From positions 1 through 64,000 of the forward strand of contig NZ_JACHXA010000009.1 in the NCBI RefSeq assembly GCF_014191775.1: DNA of 64,000 nt, written 5' to 3'. The DNA comes from Limibacillus halophilus. GTDB taxonomy: Bacteria > Pseudomonadota > Alphaproteobacteria > Kiloniellales > CECT-8803. A program made the translations under genes and the position numbers. Of the stretch, positions 19,362 to 28,223 are shown in pieces. Below the pieces are notes generated by a model. That model searched no databases. It saw nothing but the letters and a program-made list of their open reading frames with translations, and was not told the DNA's origin. How positions within the stretch are numbered: the first letter of the stretch is position 1; each line of letters opens with the position of its first letter.

Positions 19362-20705
19362 ATGAGGCCTTACTGCCCGGTTATTCTGCTTGCAACCCTG
19401 TTGGTCGGTAGCCCGGCTGCAGGGCAGCAGGCCGCGCTGAATGGCGACCAGGCGCCGACAGCGCTGATGGAGGTCGAAAAGGCCTTGGAAGCGGACCGCG
19501 AGAAATCTGAGGCTTTGAGTCTTAAAGCAAAGGAATTGCAATCCGAGATGCAGGCTATCCGCGCCAAGTTGGTTGATGGTGCTCACAGGGCGCAAGAGTT
19601 GGAGTCGGAGTTGTCTCGGATCGAGCAAACTTTGACGGTTCTCGAAGTCGAGGAGGCACGCGCGAGGGTGAACCTCAGGCAGCGCCGTCAGCAGATGGCC
19701 CGCATCATCCAGGGACTACAGCGTATGGCGCTACTGCCAAAGGAAAGTTTGTTGCTGGGCCCGGGATCGCCGGTTGACTTGGCGCGCGGAAATCTGGTGC
19801 TTCAGGCCGCACTCCCCCGGATTGAGGAGGAAGCGCGCGACCTTCGGACCGACCTTTCCGATCTAGCGGTGTTGCGCGGCCAGATCGAAACACAAAAACG
19901 AGACCTGCTGGCGACCGAGGTTGCGCTGGCGAAAGAACGTGATGGCCTTTCACAATTGCTTGAACGAAAGGTTGAGTTGGAAGCGGCGACGGGCGAGGAA
20001 CTCGCGGCTTCGCGGGCTCATGCGCAGGCTCTGTCGCAAAAAGCCGCCGACCTTCGTGACTTGATTGCCCGCCTTGAGAGAGAGCGGTTGTTGGCCAGCA
20101 TCACCCTGCCAGCGATCAAACCGGATGTGCCGCCGCCGCCCTCACCCGCGACGACACCGGCCTCTGTCACGCCGCCGGCGCCCAGCCAGACTGCCGATGG
20201 AACGGCGGAAAACATGGCTCCGGCTGTAGAAGAGCCCGCACAGACAGCGCTGTTGGCGCCCTCTGCAATGCCCGAGGATGTGCGTCCCTTTCCCGACAAC
20301 CCTGGCAGTCTCGTCATTCCTGCACGCGGACACCTGCGTTACCGGTTTGGCGCCGCCTTGCCGCAATCCAAAGCAGGCGGTAATGCCAAGGGGCTCTATC
20401 TGGAGACACGACCTGGCGCGCAGGTTGTCGCACCCTATGACGGTAAAGTAGTCTACGCCCAGAATTTCAGGGGCTATGGGCTTATCTTGATCATCGAGCA
20501 TTCCGGGCAATATCATAGCTTGCTGTCGGGCTTCGAGCGGATCGATGCCATTGAAGGACAGTGGGTCTTGGCCGGAGAGCCGGTTGGCGTGATGGGCGAT
20601 CCCGGTACCGGCAATCCAGAGCTTTATCTGGAGTTGCGGCGTGACGGGCGGCCGATCGATCCCTTACCCTGGCTGGCCCAGGAAAAAGAAAAGGTAAAAA
20701 GCTGA
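19362..20705 (+). CDS. envC: Murein hydrolase activator, EnvC-like
   Basis: A secreted protein of 447 residues: signal peptide (PVILLATLLVGSPAAG), then a long coiled coil (about 35-250) rich in Glu, Lys and Leu, a Pro/Ala linker (about 255-310), and a C-terminal LytM/M23-like domain. In that domain the position of the catalytic HxH reads LSGF, and the first zinc-ligand region reads GLYLETRPG. The metal site is therefore degenerate, as in EnvC, which activates amidases rather than cutting peptidoglycan itself. It overlaps ctpA by one base (TGATG). Confidence 0.88.
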   Translation: MRPYCPVILLATLLVGSPAAGQQAALNGDQAPTALMEVEKALEADREKSEALSLKAKELQSEMQAIRAKLVDGAHRAQELESELSRIEQTLTVLEVEEARARVNLRQRRQQMARIIQGLQRMALLPKESLLLGPGSPVDLARGNLVLQAALPRIEEEARDLRTDLSDLAVLRGQIETQKRDLLATEVALAKERDGLSQLLERKVELEAATGEELAASRAHAQALSQKAADLRDLIARLERERLLASITLPAIKPDVPPPPSPATTPASVTPPAPSQTADGTAENMAPAVEEPAQTALLAPSAMPEDVRPFPDNPGSLVIPARGHLRYRFGAALPQSKAGGNAKGLYLETRPGAQVVAPYDGKVVYAQNFRGYGLILIIEHSGQYHSLLSGFERIDAIEGQWVLAGEPVGVMGDPGTGNPELYLELRRDGRPIDPLPWLAQEKEKVKS

Positions 20706-22024
20706 TGCTAAGGAAGCTTCTCCCCGCCCTCTTGCTGCTGTTGCTCTTGGCACCGGGCGTCCTCCACGCGCAGAGCTCCAAGTCGGATACTTATGAACAA
20801 CTGAAGCTGTTCGGCGACGTATTCGAGCGGGTTCGTTCCTCATATGTCGAGGAAGTCACCGACAAGGAACTTGTCGAAGCCGCGATCAACGGCATGCTGT
20901 CATCGCTCGACCCGCACTCGAGTTATCTCGACGCCGATTCCTTCGGCGACATGCAGGTACAGACGAAGGGGGCATTTGGGGGTCTAGGGATCGAGGTCAC
21001 GATGGAAAACGGCTTCGTCAAGGTGGTTTCGCCCATCGACGATACGCCAGCCTTTCGGGCAGGTGTTGAAGCCGGCGACTTGATTACTCACCTGGACAGC
21101 GAGCCGGTTTTGGGATTGAACCTCTCCGATGCGGTTGACCGGATGCGGGGCGAAGTCGGAAGTGACATCGTACTGACGATCCGCCGCGGCGACCAGGAAC
21201 CCTTCGACATTACCATCACCCGCGATGTGATCCGTATTCAGTCGGTCCGCAGCCGCGTCGAAGGCAACATCGGCTATATCCGCGTGACGGCGTTCAACGA
21301 ACAGACGTCCCCCGGCCTCGATAAGGCCATTGCCGATTTGAAGAAAGAGCTGGGCGACAAGGTGATCGGTTGGGTCGTGGATCTTCGAAATAATCCCGGA
21401 GGTTTGCTGAATCAGGCCATCGCGGTCACCGATGCGTTCTTGGATAAGGGTGAGATCGTGTCGACGCGCGCGCGCGATCCGGAGGAAACCTATCGCTTCA
21501 ATGCAGAGCCCGGGGACATGGTGAACGGACAGCCGCTGATCGTGCTTATCAACGGCGGCTCCGCATCGGCCTCGGAGATTGTCGCGGGCGCGCTCCAGGA
21601 CCACGGCCGCGCGATTATCATGGGCACTCAGTCATTCGGCAAGGGCTCGGTGCAAACGATCATACCGCTGCCCGGGCACGGGGCTATGCGTCTGACGACC
21701 TCGCGTTACTACACACCGTCGGGCCAGTCGATACAGGCGACCGGCATCGTGCCGGACATAGAAGTGAAGCAAGCCAGGCTCGAGGAGATCGACGCCGGCA
21801 GCCGTCGCCGCGAGGCTGATCTGCGCGGTGCGCTAACCAACGGAGATGAGGCAGGGGCGCCGGCGACTGAAGAAGAAGGAGCACCCGCTCCGGAAGCACA
21901 GGAAGCTCCGAGCGAGGGCGAAGAGGCCGCACCGGCGGCAGCCTCTAGCAGCGACTACCAGCTTTCTCGTGCCCTTGACCTTCTGCGGGGCCTGGCTTTG
22001 TTCAAGGAGCGGGCGGCGAATTAA
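20705..22024 (+). CDS. ctpA: Carboxy-terminal processing protease, S41 family
   Basis: A periplasmic Ser/Lys protease of 439 residues. The signal peptide (KLLPALLLLLLLAPGVLHA) is followed by an N-terminal helical segment, a PDZ domain (GLGIEVTMENGFVKVVSPID, then AGDLITHLDSEPV) and the S41 core. The catalytic Ser lies in NGGSASASEIVAGAL and the Lys in SFGKGSVQT. The last 80 residues are an Ala/Glu-rich linker and a short tail. Pairing with EnvC is frequent in proteobacteria and fits a role in cell-wall enzyme turnover. Confidence 0.93.
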   Translation: MLRKLLPALLLLLLLAPGVLHAQSSKSDTYEQLKLFGDVFERVRSSYVEEVTDKELVEAAINGMLSSLDPHSSYLDADSFGDMQVQTKGAFGGLGIEVTMENGFVKVVSPIDDTPAFRAGVEAGDLITHLDSEPVLGLNLSDAVDRMRGEVGSDIVLTIRRGDQEPFDITITRDVIRIQSVRSRVEGNIGYIRVTAFNEQTSPGLDKAIADLKKELGDKVIGWVVDLRNNPGGLLNQAIAVTDAFLDKGEIVSTRARDPEETYRFNAEPGDMVNGQPLIVLINGGSASASEIVAGALQDHGRAIIMGTQSFGKGSVQTIIPLPGHGAMRLTTSRYYTPSGQSIQATGIVPDIEVKQARLEEIDAGSRRREADLRGALTNGDEAGAPATEEEGAPAPEAQEAPSEGEEAAPAAASSSDYQLSRALDLLRGLALFKERAAN

Positions 22025-22044
22025 GCCGATTGTTCCGACACATT

Positions 22045-22078
22045 CGGGAGAGGGTCGGTCAATCCAGGCCCTCTCCCG
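22045..22078 (+). other. Hairpin between ctpA and rppH
   Basis: CGGGAGAGGG (22045-22054) pairs perfectly with CCCTCTCCCG (22069-22078) around a 14-base loop, 20 bases after the ctpA stop. No T-run follows. It may mark an RNA 3' end or a processing site rather than an intrinsic terminator. Confidence 0.5.
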
Positions 22079-22120
22079 CCGGTGATTGATAAGAGAAGGC
22101 GGGAGATATCAGCGTCAACC

Positions 22121-22633
22121 ATGAGCTACGACCCTGAAGCAACACGAAGACTCACGGACGAAGAGATCGAGCGGCTGGAATATCGTCTGGGTGTGGGCGT
22201 CATGCTGCTTAACGCCGAAGGCAAGGTGTTCGTGGCCCAGCGTTGCGATATGAAGAGTGAAGCCTGGCAAATGCCCCAAGGTGGCATCGACAAGGACGAA
22301 GATCCCTTGCAGGCCGCGTTTCGTGAACTGGAGGAGGAGATCGGCACAGCCAGCGCCGAGCCACTCGCTGAAAGTCACGAGTGGATCACCTATGATTTAC
22401 CTGTTGATCTGATACCCAAGCTTTGGAAAGGCCGCTATCGCGGGCAAAAACAGAAATGGTTTGCCATGCGTTTTACCGGGAGCGACGCAGAGATCAATTT
22501 GGAGACCGGTGACCCGGAGTTCAACGATTGGCGCTGGGTCAATCACGTTCAACTCCCGGACCTGATCGTGCCGTTCAAGCAGGACCTTTACAAGCGCGTG
22601 CTTGCGGCCTTTTCGCACCTGCTACAGCCCTAA
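22121..22633 (+). CDS. rppH: RNA pyrophosphohydrolase (Nudix)
   Basis: This enzyme removes pyrophosphate from mRNA 5' ends or hydrolyses dinucleoside polyphosphates. The 170 residues carry YRLGVGVMLLN, WQMPQGGIDKDE and a complete Nudix box (GGID through RELEEEIG), then WKGRYRGQKQKWFAMRF, typical of RppH/YgdP. ATG 22121 begins at MSYDPEATRR; a GTG at 22082 would add 13 residues. Its end is only 3 bases from the end of convergent rsmB. Confidence 0.92.
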   Translation: MSYDPEATRRLTDEEIERLEYRLGVGVMLLNAEGKVFVAQRCDMKSEAWQMPQGGIDKDEDPLQAAFRELEEEIGTASAEPLAESHEWITYDLPVDLIPKLWKGRYRGQKQKWFAMRFTGSDAEINLETGDPEFNDWRWVNHVQLPDLIVPFKQDLYKRVLAAFSHLLQP

Positions 22634-22636
22634 AAA

Positions 22637-23926
22637 TCAGCCCTGATTAACGAGCCGGCAGGCATAAAAACCGTCTAGTCCCCCCAACTCTTGAAGGTGG
22701 CCGGGCAGGCTTTGCAGATCGCCGGCGGCGGTGATCAAGTTCTCCAATCCCGGAAGTTCTTCAGGTTGGATCGACTTGCGCGCGAAATCGCTCCTTTCAG
22801 CCAGAAACGAGTCTACGAGCTGCGGTCCTTCCTCCGGCTGCAGCGAACAGACCGCATAAACCAGCGTACCGCCGGGGGCGAGGAGCTTGGCGGCTCGCAC
22901 GAGCAGCTTTTGCTGTAACGTTACGATCTTGGCGATATCACTCGGCCTGCGTAGCCAGGCAATATCCGGGTGCCGCCTCAAGGTGCCGGTGGCCGAGCAG
23001 GGTGCGTCTAGCAGGATGGCATCGGCCTGTTCCACAGGCGTCCACGCACTTGCGTCCGCTTGCACGACAGTAGCCGTCAAGGACAAGCGACCGAGGTTCT
23101 CCCTGAGGACCGCCAGACGCTTTGCGTCTTGATCGAGCGCGGTGACCACAGCGCCGGCCAGGATGAGTTGAGCTGTCTTGCCGCCAGGCGCCGCGCAGAG
23201 ATCGAACACCCGCTGGCCGCTCAGGTCACCCAGCAAACGAGCGGGAAGCGCCGCCGCCGCATCCTGGACCCACCAAGCGCCTTCGGCGAAGCCGGGCAAG
23301 GCGGAAATCTCGCCGCTGCCGCCGGTCAAGCGCAGACTGCCGCCGGGCAGGATGGTGGCGCCAAGTCGGTTGGCCCAGGCCTCGGGGTCCTCCTTGACAC
23401 TGATGTCCAAGGGGGGATCTTCCATTTGAACGGCCATGATGTGCCGGGTCATGGCTTCGCCATAAGCCGACGCCCACGACGACCAGAGCCAGGACGGCAG
23501 GTTGAGACGGGCGGCGTCCTGGTCGGCCAACAGTCTCTCTTTCTCTCGTTCGAGACGGCGGAGCACCGCATTGGCTAGGCCCCGAAACGGGCTCAGCTTT
23601 CCATCAGCCAGGGCGACGGTTTCGCTAACCGCCGCATGGGCGGGCACGGCCATGAAGAGAATTTGTACCGCACCCAGGCGCAACAGGGCTCGCAAGTCGG
23701 CTTGACGGGGTTTTAATGGTTTGTCCAGGCAAGCCCCTAGGGCATTGTCGATCTGACCGAGCCGCCGCAAGGTCGTCGCGACCATCTGGCGCACGAAGCC
23801 GCGGTCGCGAGTCTCAAGCTGACCGAGGGCAACGTTTCCAGCGAGCAGGCGGTCCAAAGGTTGCCCACGCTCCAGACAATCGATGAGCAGGCGTAACGCG
23901 AGCGCTCTGCTGTTAGCCTTCGCCAA
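22637..23926 (-). CDS. rsmB: 16S rRNA (cytosine967-C5)-methyltransferase
   Basis: A protein of 429 residues with an N-terminal NusB-like domain (about 1-140: ALALRLLIDCLERGQPLD, LRALLRLGAVQILFM) and a C-terminal Rossmann methyltransferase domain. The SAM site is FDLCAAPGGKTAQL. The two catalytic-type cysteines are in LDAPCSATGTLRRHPDI and VYAVCSLQPEEG. A TTG start at 23926 is chosen because AAGGGA sits 8 bases before it and the family domain begins there; the frame stays open upstream to 24040 without family-like sequence. Confidence 0.9.
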   Translation of the reverse strand: MAKANSRALALRLLIDCLERGQPLDRLLAGNVALGQLETRDRGFVRQMVATTLRRLGQIDNALGACLDKPLKPRQADLRALLRLGAVQILFMAVPAHAAVSETVALADGKLSPFRGLANAVLRRLEREKERLLADQDAARLNLPSWLWSSWASAYGEAMTRHIMAVQMEDPPLDISVKEDPEAWANRLGATILPGGSLRLTGGSGEISALPGFAEGAWWVQDAAAALPARLLGDLSGQRVFDLCAAPGGKTAQLILAGAVVTALDQDAKRLAVLRENLGRLSLTATVVQADASAWTPVEQADAILLDAPCSATGTLRRHPDIAWLRRPSDIAKIVTLQQKLLVRAAKLLAPGGTLVYAVCSLQPEEGPQLVDSFLAERSDFARKSIQPEELPGLENLITAAGDLQSLPGHLQELGGLDGFYACRLVNQG

Positions 23927-24020
23927 ATTCTCGGTCCCTTCGTGCGGGTGTCGGGGGCGAGTTGCTTGTGCCGCTAGGGGCAGCAACCCAGAGGTGCTGC
24001 ATTCTCTCCGACAAAGCGTA

Positions 24021-24614
24021 TCAGTCAAGGTCCTGGGCAAGCGCGCTGCGGACCTCCTCGGAGATCTGAGTCATGTGATGGTAGTTCGGATGGCTAAAAC
24101 CGATGATAACTTCGGCGCCGGGTTGCTTGAAGGCCGTTGCCTGTGTGTCGGTTAGATCGAAATGCAGAAAGTGAACGGAAGACGCTTTGCCATCAGCGGT
24201 CGTTCGCTCCACGTCTTCCTCCGGGCGGGCGGTCACTTCCTCGCCGTTCACACGCAGGAAGGCTTTCAGCTCAATGCCGCCCAGTTTGCCGAGCAAACGC
24301 TTGCGGCGCTCGGCGTCGTCAATCTCGAACATGACGGTTGCAACAAGTTCACGGCCTTGTGGTATCAAGGGGTTGTAGGCGGACAGCTCGTCCGCAATCT
24401 GCGCCTCACCGCCACGCTCGATATAGAGCATTTCGTGAATCTGATTCCACATCGTCTCGTAGTTTTCGAAGTACCAGGTCGCGACGGGGCCAACTTCCAC
24501 GCGGCGGTTGCGTTTTAAAGCAACGAGGTCGCGGCGGCGCTCTTTGCGCTGACTTTCATAGATGTCCATCGGCAGGATGTCCTGGCGCGATATCTCACGA
24601 TTCTGGCGGGCCAT
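24021..24614 (-). CDS. DUF3501 family protein
   Basis: A soluble protein of 197 residues resembling DUF3501, a family of unknown function usually found beside rubrerythrin and a heterodisulfide-reductase-like Fe-S protein, as here. Recognisable segments are RQDILPMDIYESQRKERR, FENYETMWNQIHEML and AYNPLIPQGRELVATVMFEI, with a C-terminal ITIGFSHPNYHHMT-like stretch that reads VIIGFSHPNYHHMT. ATG 24614 has AAGGAG upstream. It lies 51 bases after the Fe-S gene, so the two are probably co-transcribed. No catalytic motif can be named. The His-rich HPNYHH could bind metal, but that is speculation. Confidence 0.82.
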   Translation of the reverse strand: MARQNREISRQDILPMDIYESQRKERRRDLVALKRNRRVEVGPVATWYFENYETMWNQIHEMLYIERGGEAQIADELSAYNPLIPQGRELVATVMFEIDDAERRKRLLGKLGGIELKAFLRVNGEEVTARPEEDVERTTADGKASSVHFLHFDLTDTQATAFKQPGAEVIIGFSHPNYHHMTQISEEVRSALAQDLD

Positions 24615-24665
24615 TGGTATCAGTACTCCTTGATCTTGAGCGCGGCACTCGGCCGCGCTGTGCAT

Positions 24666-26009
24666 TCACAGCCCGTATGCCCGGGCAAAGAGTTCAATCG
24701 GGTGACTGGCCAGCTCGATCTTTGGCCTCTCCGTCAACCCCAGGCGGTCTATTCCCTGCTGCAGATGCTCTCCGGCAAGAGGGCATTCGCTGGCCAAAAA
24801 GGTCTTGTTTTCCTTGGCGGCTTGGCGTGCGGCGGGTTTACCGACTTTCAGAGCGGTTTCGAAATTCTGCTTCATGACGCCCCAGGAGCCGCCGTGTCCC
24901 GAGCAGCGTGCAATCACACCCACATCTGCCTCGGGAATGAGTCGCATCATTTCAGCGGCTTTAGCACCCATGTTCTGCGCCCGAGCATGGCAGGCCAGAT
25001 GAAGCGCCACACCGCCCGGCAGGGGCTTCAGACCCTCGGCAAGGCCCTCCTTTCCGGCAATCTCCACGATGTACTCTGAGAGGTCGCGCGTGGCGCGGGA
25101 CAAGGTTGCTACGCCCTCGTCGGCAGGCAGGATCAACGGCCACTCGAACTTCAACATCAACGCGCAAGAAGGGATCAGTGCGATCACGTCATAGCCCTTG
25201 GCAATCCATGAGCCCAATTCAGCCGATACATGCCTGGCTTTCTCGCTGACTTTCGGAAAGTCGCCTTGCTCGAGTTGCGGCATGCCGCAGCATCCAGGGT
25301 AGACCACCTCGGTTTCGACACCGTTGTGCGCCAAGACTTTACGTGCCGCGATACCAATTTCCGGGTTGTTATAGTTGGCGAAACAAGTCGCATAAATCAC
25401 AGCCTTGCGACCATACGCAGGCGCTTCCTTGTTGACCTCCGGCACCTCGCTTTTGGCGCGTAAGGTGAGTGTTTTGCCGTGGAACTTAGGCAGGGCCGCT
25501 TCCCGATGAACCCCGGCCACCTTTTCGATTAACGGCCTTGTCAGCTTGTTCTCGGTACGACTTGCCCAATTGGCGAGTCCCGGCACCTTCGCAGCCAACT
25601 TTCCGTTGCGGTCCGTCTTGGTGATCTCCGCTTCCAAGCCGTCCTTGTGTTTGCCAAGCTTTCGCTCCGCATAGCGGTAGCGCAGCATCAGGTGAGGGAA
25701 GTCGATGTTGAACTCGTGCGGCGGCACGTAGGGGCAAGACACCATGAAGCACATGTCACAGAGCGTGCAGGCATCCACCACCGGCTTATAAGCTGCGCGA
25801 TCGACGCTATCGAGTTCACCGCTTTCCGATTCGTCTATCAGGTCGAACAGCTTGGGGAAGGAATCACAAAGATTGAAACAGCGGCGACAGCCATGGCAGA
25901 TATCGAAAACACGCTCCATCTCGTCGTTGAGCGCTTCCCAATCTGTAAAAGCCGGATCTTCCCAGTTCAACGGATAGCGCGTCGGCGCATTGAGACTGCC
26001 TTCACTCAT
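24666..26009 (-). CDS. Heterodisulfide-reductase-related Fe-S oxidoreductase
   Basis: A protein of 447 residues with two cysteine-rich [4Fe-4S] motifs near the N-terminus (CHGCRRCFNLCDSFP and CTLCDMCFMVSCPYVPP). Two CCG-type regions follow (VYPGCCGMPQLEQGDF and ARCSGHGGSWGVMK), as in GlpC/HdrD-type electron carriers. The flavin domain of GlcD-type partners is absent, so it likely passes electrons between other proteins. Rubrerythrin upstream and DUF3501 downstream form a recurring trio, which suggests it feeds electrons for peroxide reduction. The partner and substrate are not known. Confidence 0.87.
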   Translation of the reverse strand: MSEGSLNAPTRYPLNWEDPAFTDWEALNDEMERVFDICHGCRRCFNLCDSFPKLFDLIDESESGELDSVDRAAYKPVVDACTLCDMCFMVSCPYVPPHEFNIDFPHLMLRYRYAERKLGKHKDGLEAEITKTDRNGKLAAKVPGLANWASRTENKLTRPLIEKVAGVHREAALPKFHGKTLTLRAKSEVPEVNKEAPAYGRKAVIYATCFANYNNPEIGIAARKVLAHNGVETEVVYPGCCGMPQLEQGDFPKVSEKARHVSAELGSWIAKGYDVIALIPSCALMLKFEWPLILPADEGVATLSRATRDLSEYIVEIAGKEGLAEGLKPLPGGVALHLACHARAQNMGAKAAEMMRLIPEADVGVIARCSGHGGSWGVMKQNFETALKVGKPAARQAAKENKTFLASECPLAGEHLQQGIDRLGLTERPKIELASHPIELFARAYGL

Positions 26010-26119
26010 GATTCCCTATCTCCCTCTTGATCGGACTCAAGCGTACCGGAACCGTATGTGTCGCGATCATCAGCGGTGAGTGCGATTTACCGGCTGCAGG
26101 CGTGGGCTGCCGTAGTGCA

Positions 26120-26195
26120 CCGCCCGCAGAAGGGGGTGCAGCCGGGCGGGTGTCCCCGAAGCGGGGCTCACAGGGACTTTCGTGCCTGGGCCCTG
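26120..26195 (-). other. Structured intercistronic region between rubrerythrin and Fe-S genes
   Basis: The 286-base gap (26010-26295) contains three stacked inverted repeats: CCGCCCG (26120-26126) with CGGGCGG (26143-26149), CCCCG (26154-26158) with CGGGG (26162-26166), and CAGGG (26171-26175) with CCCTG (26191-26195). None has a T-run. They may protect the rubrerythrin message or reduce downstream expression. I see no gene in the gap. Confidence 0.4.
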
Positions 26196-26295
26196 TTTGC
26201 TCCGGGGTGCCCGTTCTGTTGCACTGCCAGCGGGCTCAATCTGATTTCTTTTCAGAACCAAGCGCCGCTCGCAGAACCTACCAAAGGTCGCGCCT

Positions 26296-26709
26296 TTAGA
26301 GGGTTTCCAGTGCCTTTTGGAAACGGCCGGCGTGGCTTTTCTCAGCCTTCGCCAAGGTCTCGAACCAATCAGCGATCTCGTCGAAGCCTTCCTCACGCGC
26401 GGCGCGGGCCATGCCAGGGTACATATCGGTGTACTCGTGGGTCTCGCCGGCGATAGCCGCCTTCAGGTTGGCCTGGGTTGGGCCGATCGGCTCGCCCGTG
26501 GCCGGATCACCGACCTCTTCCAAGAACTGCAGGTGCCCGTGCGCATGTCCGGTTTCGCCTTCAGCCGTGGAGCGGAAGACCGCGGCAACGTCATTGAAAC
26601 CTTCGATGTCTGCCTTCTGGGCAAAATAGAGGTAGCGGCGGTTGGCCTGGCTTTCACCGGCAAAAGCCTCTTTAAGGTTGGATTCTGTCTTGGTGCCCTT
26701 GAGAGACAT
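26296..26709 (-). CDS. Rubrerythrin, diiron domain only
   Basis: A ferritin-like diiron protein of 137 residues, cytosolic, that reduces peroxide in this family. The metal-ligand helices are seen as [57 protein letters not shown] and [15 protein letters not shown]. The C-terminal rubredoxin domain of classical rubrerythrin is missing, so an outside electron donor is needed; the Fe-S protein encoded downstream is a candidate. ATG 26709 has AAAGGGAGA upstream. The 268-base gap to irr includes an Irr-box-like sequence. Confidence 0.92.
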   Translation of the reverse strand: MSLKGTKTESNLKEAFAGESQANRRYLYFAQKADIEGFNDVAAVFRSTAEGETGHAHGHLQFLEEVGDPATGEPIGPTQANLKAAIAGETHEYTDMYPGMARAAREEGFDEIADWFETLAKAEKSHAGRFQKALETL

Positions 26710-26908
26710 GGGTTCTCCCTTTCTGTTCAAACCTGTTCTGACAATTCGCCCCTGGGCCAAAGCTCGTCGAATCGGGCCCATTGATTAGGACCCGCGGCTT
26801 GATGCCCCGGAGCGCGTTCCCGTAGGGCGGCCCTCCTTGCGCGGCGTGCCTCGCAATTAAAAGCCGACCGTCTTTATAGGTAGAGCCGCTTCACCGGAGA
26901 GTCAATAG

Positions 26909-26925
26909 ATTAGAATCACTAAAAA
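26909..26925. promoter_or_regulatory. Irr-box (ICE)-like sequence upstream of rubrerythrin
   Basis: ATTAGAATCACTAAAAA matches the iron-control-element consensus TTTAGAA-N3-TTCTAAA at 10 of 14 positions, 6 of 7 in the left half. It lies about 200 bases upstream of rubrerythrin and just past the irr stop. Binding by Irr is inference. Confidence 0.4.
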
Positions 26926-26977
26926 CAATCAATTAGCGATCTGTCATAAATCGAATTTTTGGAATTGTAGAGGTGAA

Positions 26978-27412
26978 TCAGGCGCTCTTGCTCTGACCGA
27001 CGCGAATGATGATATCGACCTGGCGGACGGTCGTACCGTCAGGCGCTTCCGGCAATTTGGCAATCTCGATGGCGGCGCCCGGGATATCCTTGAGTTCACC
27101 ACGTTCTTCGATAAAGAAGTGGTGATGGTCGCTGGTGTTGGTGTCGAAATAGGACCGACCGGGATCAACCATCACTTCGCGCAACAAACCGGCAGTCGTG
27201 AACTGATGGAGCGTGTTGTATACGGTCGCCAAAGACACACCCACACCCGCATCCATCGCTTGGCAGTGCAGTTGTTCGGCGGTGGTGTGGCGATCGCCTT
27301 GAGCGAACAGCAGACGAGCAAGCGCCAAGCGCTGTTTGGTCGGTCGAAGACCGGCGCTCTTGAGTTGCTCAATCAGATGACTATAGGGGCGTGCCTGTAA
27401 CATGTCCTTCAT
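26978..27412 (-). CDS. irr: Fur-family iron response regulator Irr
   Basis: A protein of 144 residues. It has a winged helix (LRPTKQRLALARLLF, TAEQLHCQAMDAG, VSLATVYNTLHQFTTAGLL) and a Fur-type dimer domain with the triple His of Irr (TSDHHHFFIEERGEL). The Cys clusters of zinc-structured Fur/PerR proteins are absent. Irr is an alphaproteobacterial regulator that responds to heme status and controls iron and heme genes. The start ATG 27412 has no clear ribosome site; ATG 27403 is possible. It is divergent from fabA, a frequent alphaproteobacterial arrangement, and lies upstream of rubrerythrin on the same strand. Confidence 0.92.
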   Translation of the reverse strand: MKDMLQARPYSHLIEQLKSAGLRPTKQRLALARLLFAQGDRHTTAEQLHCQAMDAGVGVSLATVYNTLHQFTTAGLLREVMVDPGRSYFDTNTSDHHHFFIEERGELKDIPGAAIEIAKLPEAPDGTTVRQVDIIIRVGQSKSA

Positions 27413-27466
27413 ATAGGCTAGATTGAGAATAAATTAAAGAGGCAACGCCAATACCTTCAGAAGATT

Positions 27467-27483
27467 TCTAGAATGTCTATAAA
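27467..27483. promoter_or_regulatory. Irr-box (ICE)-like sequence between irr and fabA
   Basis: TCTAGAATGTCTATAAA matches TTTAGAA-N3-TTCTAAA at 11 of 14 positions. It sits about 55 bases upstream of the irr start, in the 237-base irr-fabA gap, where an autoregulatory site would be expected. A further left-half match (TTGAGAA) lies at 27423-27429. Confidence 0.45.
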
Positions 27484-27649
27484 GGAAAGTCGCAAGACTT
27501 GCGTTTGCACGCCTTAAGAGCCAAGTTCACCTTTGCGTTGTTTGCTTCAAGCCTTACTATAAAGCCGCGCTTGGACACTCGCGCCGGAGGCGGTGGATCG
27601 ATATTCATTGCCTTTGTTCTGGATGAAAAGACGCTAATTGGGGGATTCC

Positions 27650-28183
27650 TTGACAAGCCCACAGGAACCGAGAGCCAAGAATAGTTACAGCTATGATGAT
27701 TTGATCGCCTGCGGGCACGGTCAATTGTTTGGGCCAGGGAATGCCAGGCTCCCCCTGCCGCCTATGCTGATGTTTGATCGCATTACCAGAATTTCTGACC
27801 AGGGCGGTGCTTTTGCCAAGGGCGAAATCGAGGCAGAACTTGATGTCAATCCGGACCTCTGGTTCTTCAAGTGCCATTTTGAGAGTGATCCGGTGATGCC
27901 CGGATGCCTGGGGCTCGATGCACTGTGGCAGCTAGTCGGATTTTTCCTGGGCTGGATGGGAGCGCCCGGCAAAGGGCGGGCGTTAGGCCTTGGCGAATTG
28001 AAGTTTAGCGGCGAAGTACTGCCGACGGCAAAATTAGTGCGTTACCGCTTGGACTTGAAGCGCGTGATCATCCGCAAGTTGGTGATGGGTATCGCCGACG
28101 GTGCTTTGGAAGTGGATGGCAAAACCGTCTATGAGGCTAAGGATCTGCGCGTCGGTCTGTTTACCGCGGGTCAGGGTGCCTGA
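27650..28183 (+). CDS. fabA: 3-hydroxydecanoyl-ACP dehydratase/isomerase
   Basis: FabA dehydrates and isomerises C10 acyl-ACP, the branch point for unsaturated fatty acids. The 177 residues form a hotdog fold: [20 protein letters not shown], then the active His and Asp in [20 protein letters not shown], and [19 protein letters not shown] start at 27650 is chosen because GGGGGA precedes it and the length fits the family; a TTG at 27638 is the alternative. fabB follows 40 bases downstream, completing the FabA/FabB pathway. Confidence 0.95.
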   Translation: MTSPQEPRAKNSYSYDDLIACGHGQLFGPGNARLPLPPMLMFDRITRISDQGGAFAKGEIEAELDVNPDLWFFKCHFESDPVMPGCLGLDALWQLVGFFLGWMGAPGKGRALGLGELKFSGEVLPTAKLVRYRLDLKRVIIRKLVMGIADGALEVDGKTVYEAKDLRVGLFTAGQGA

Positions 28184-28223
28184 TCAGGTGCTATTTAGAA
28201 CGAAGTGATTTCGGAGGAATGCC

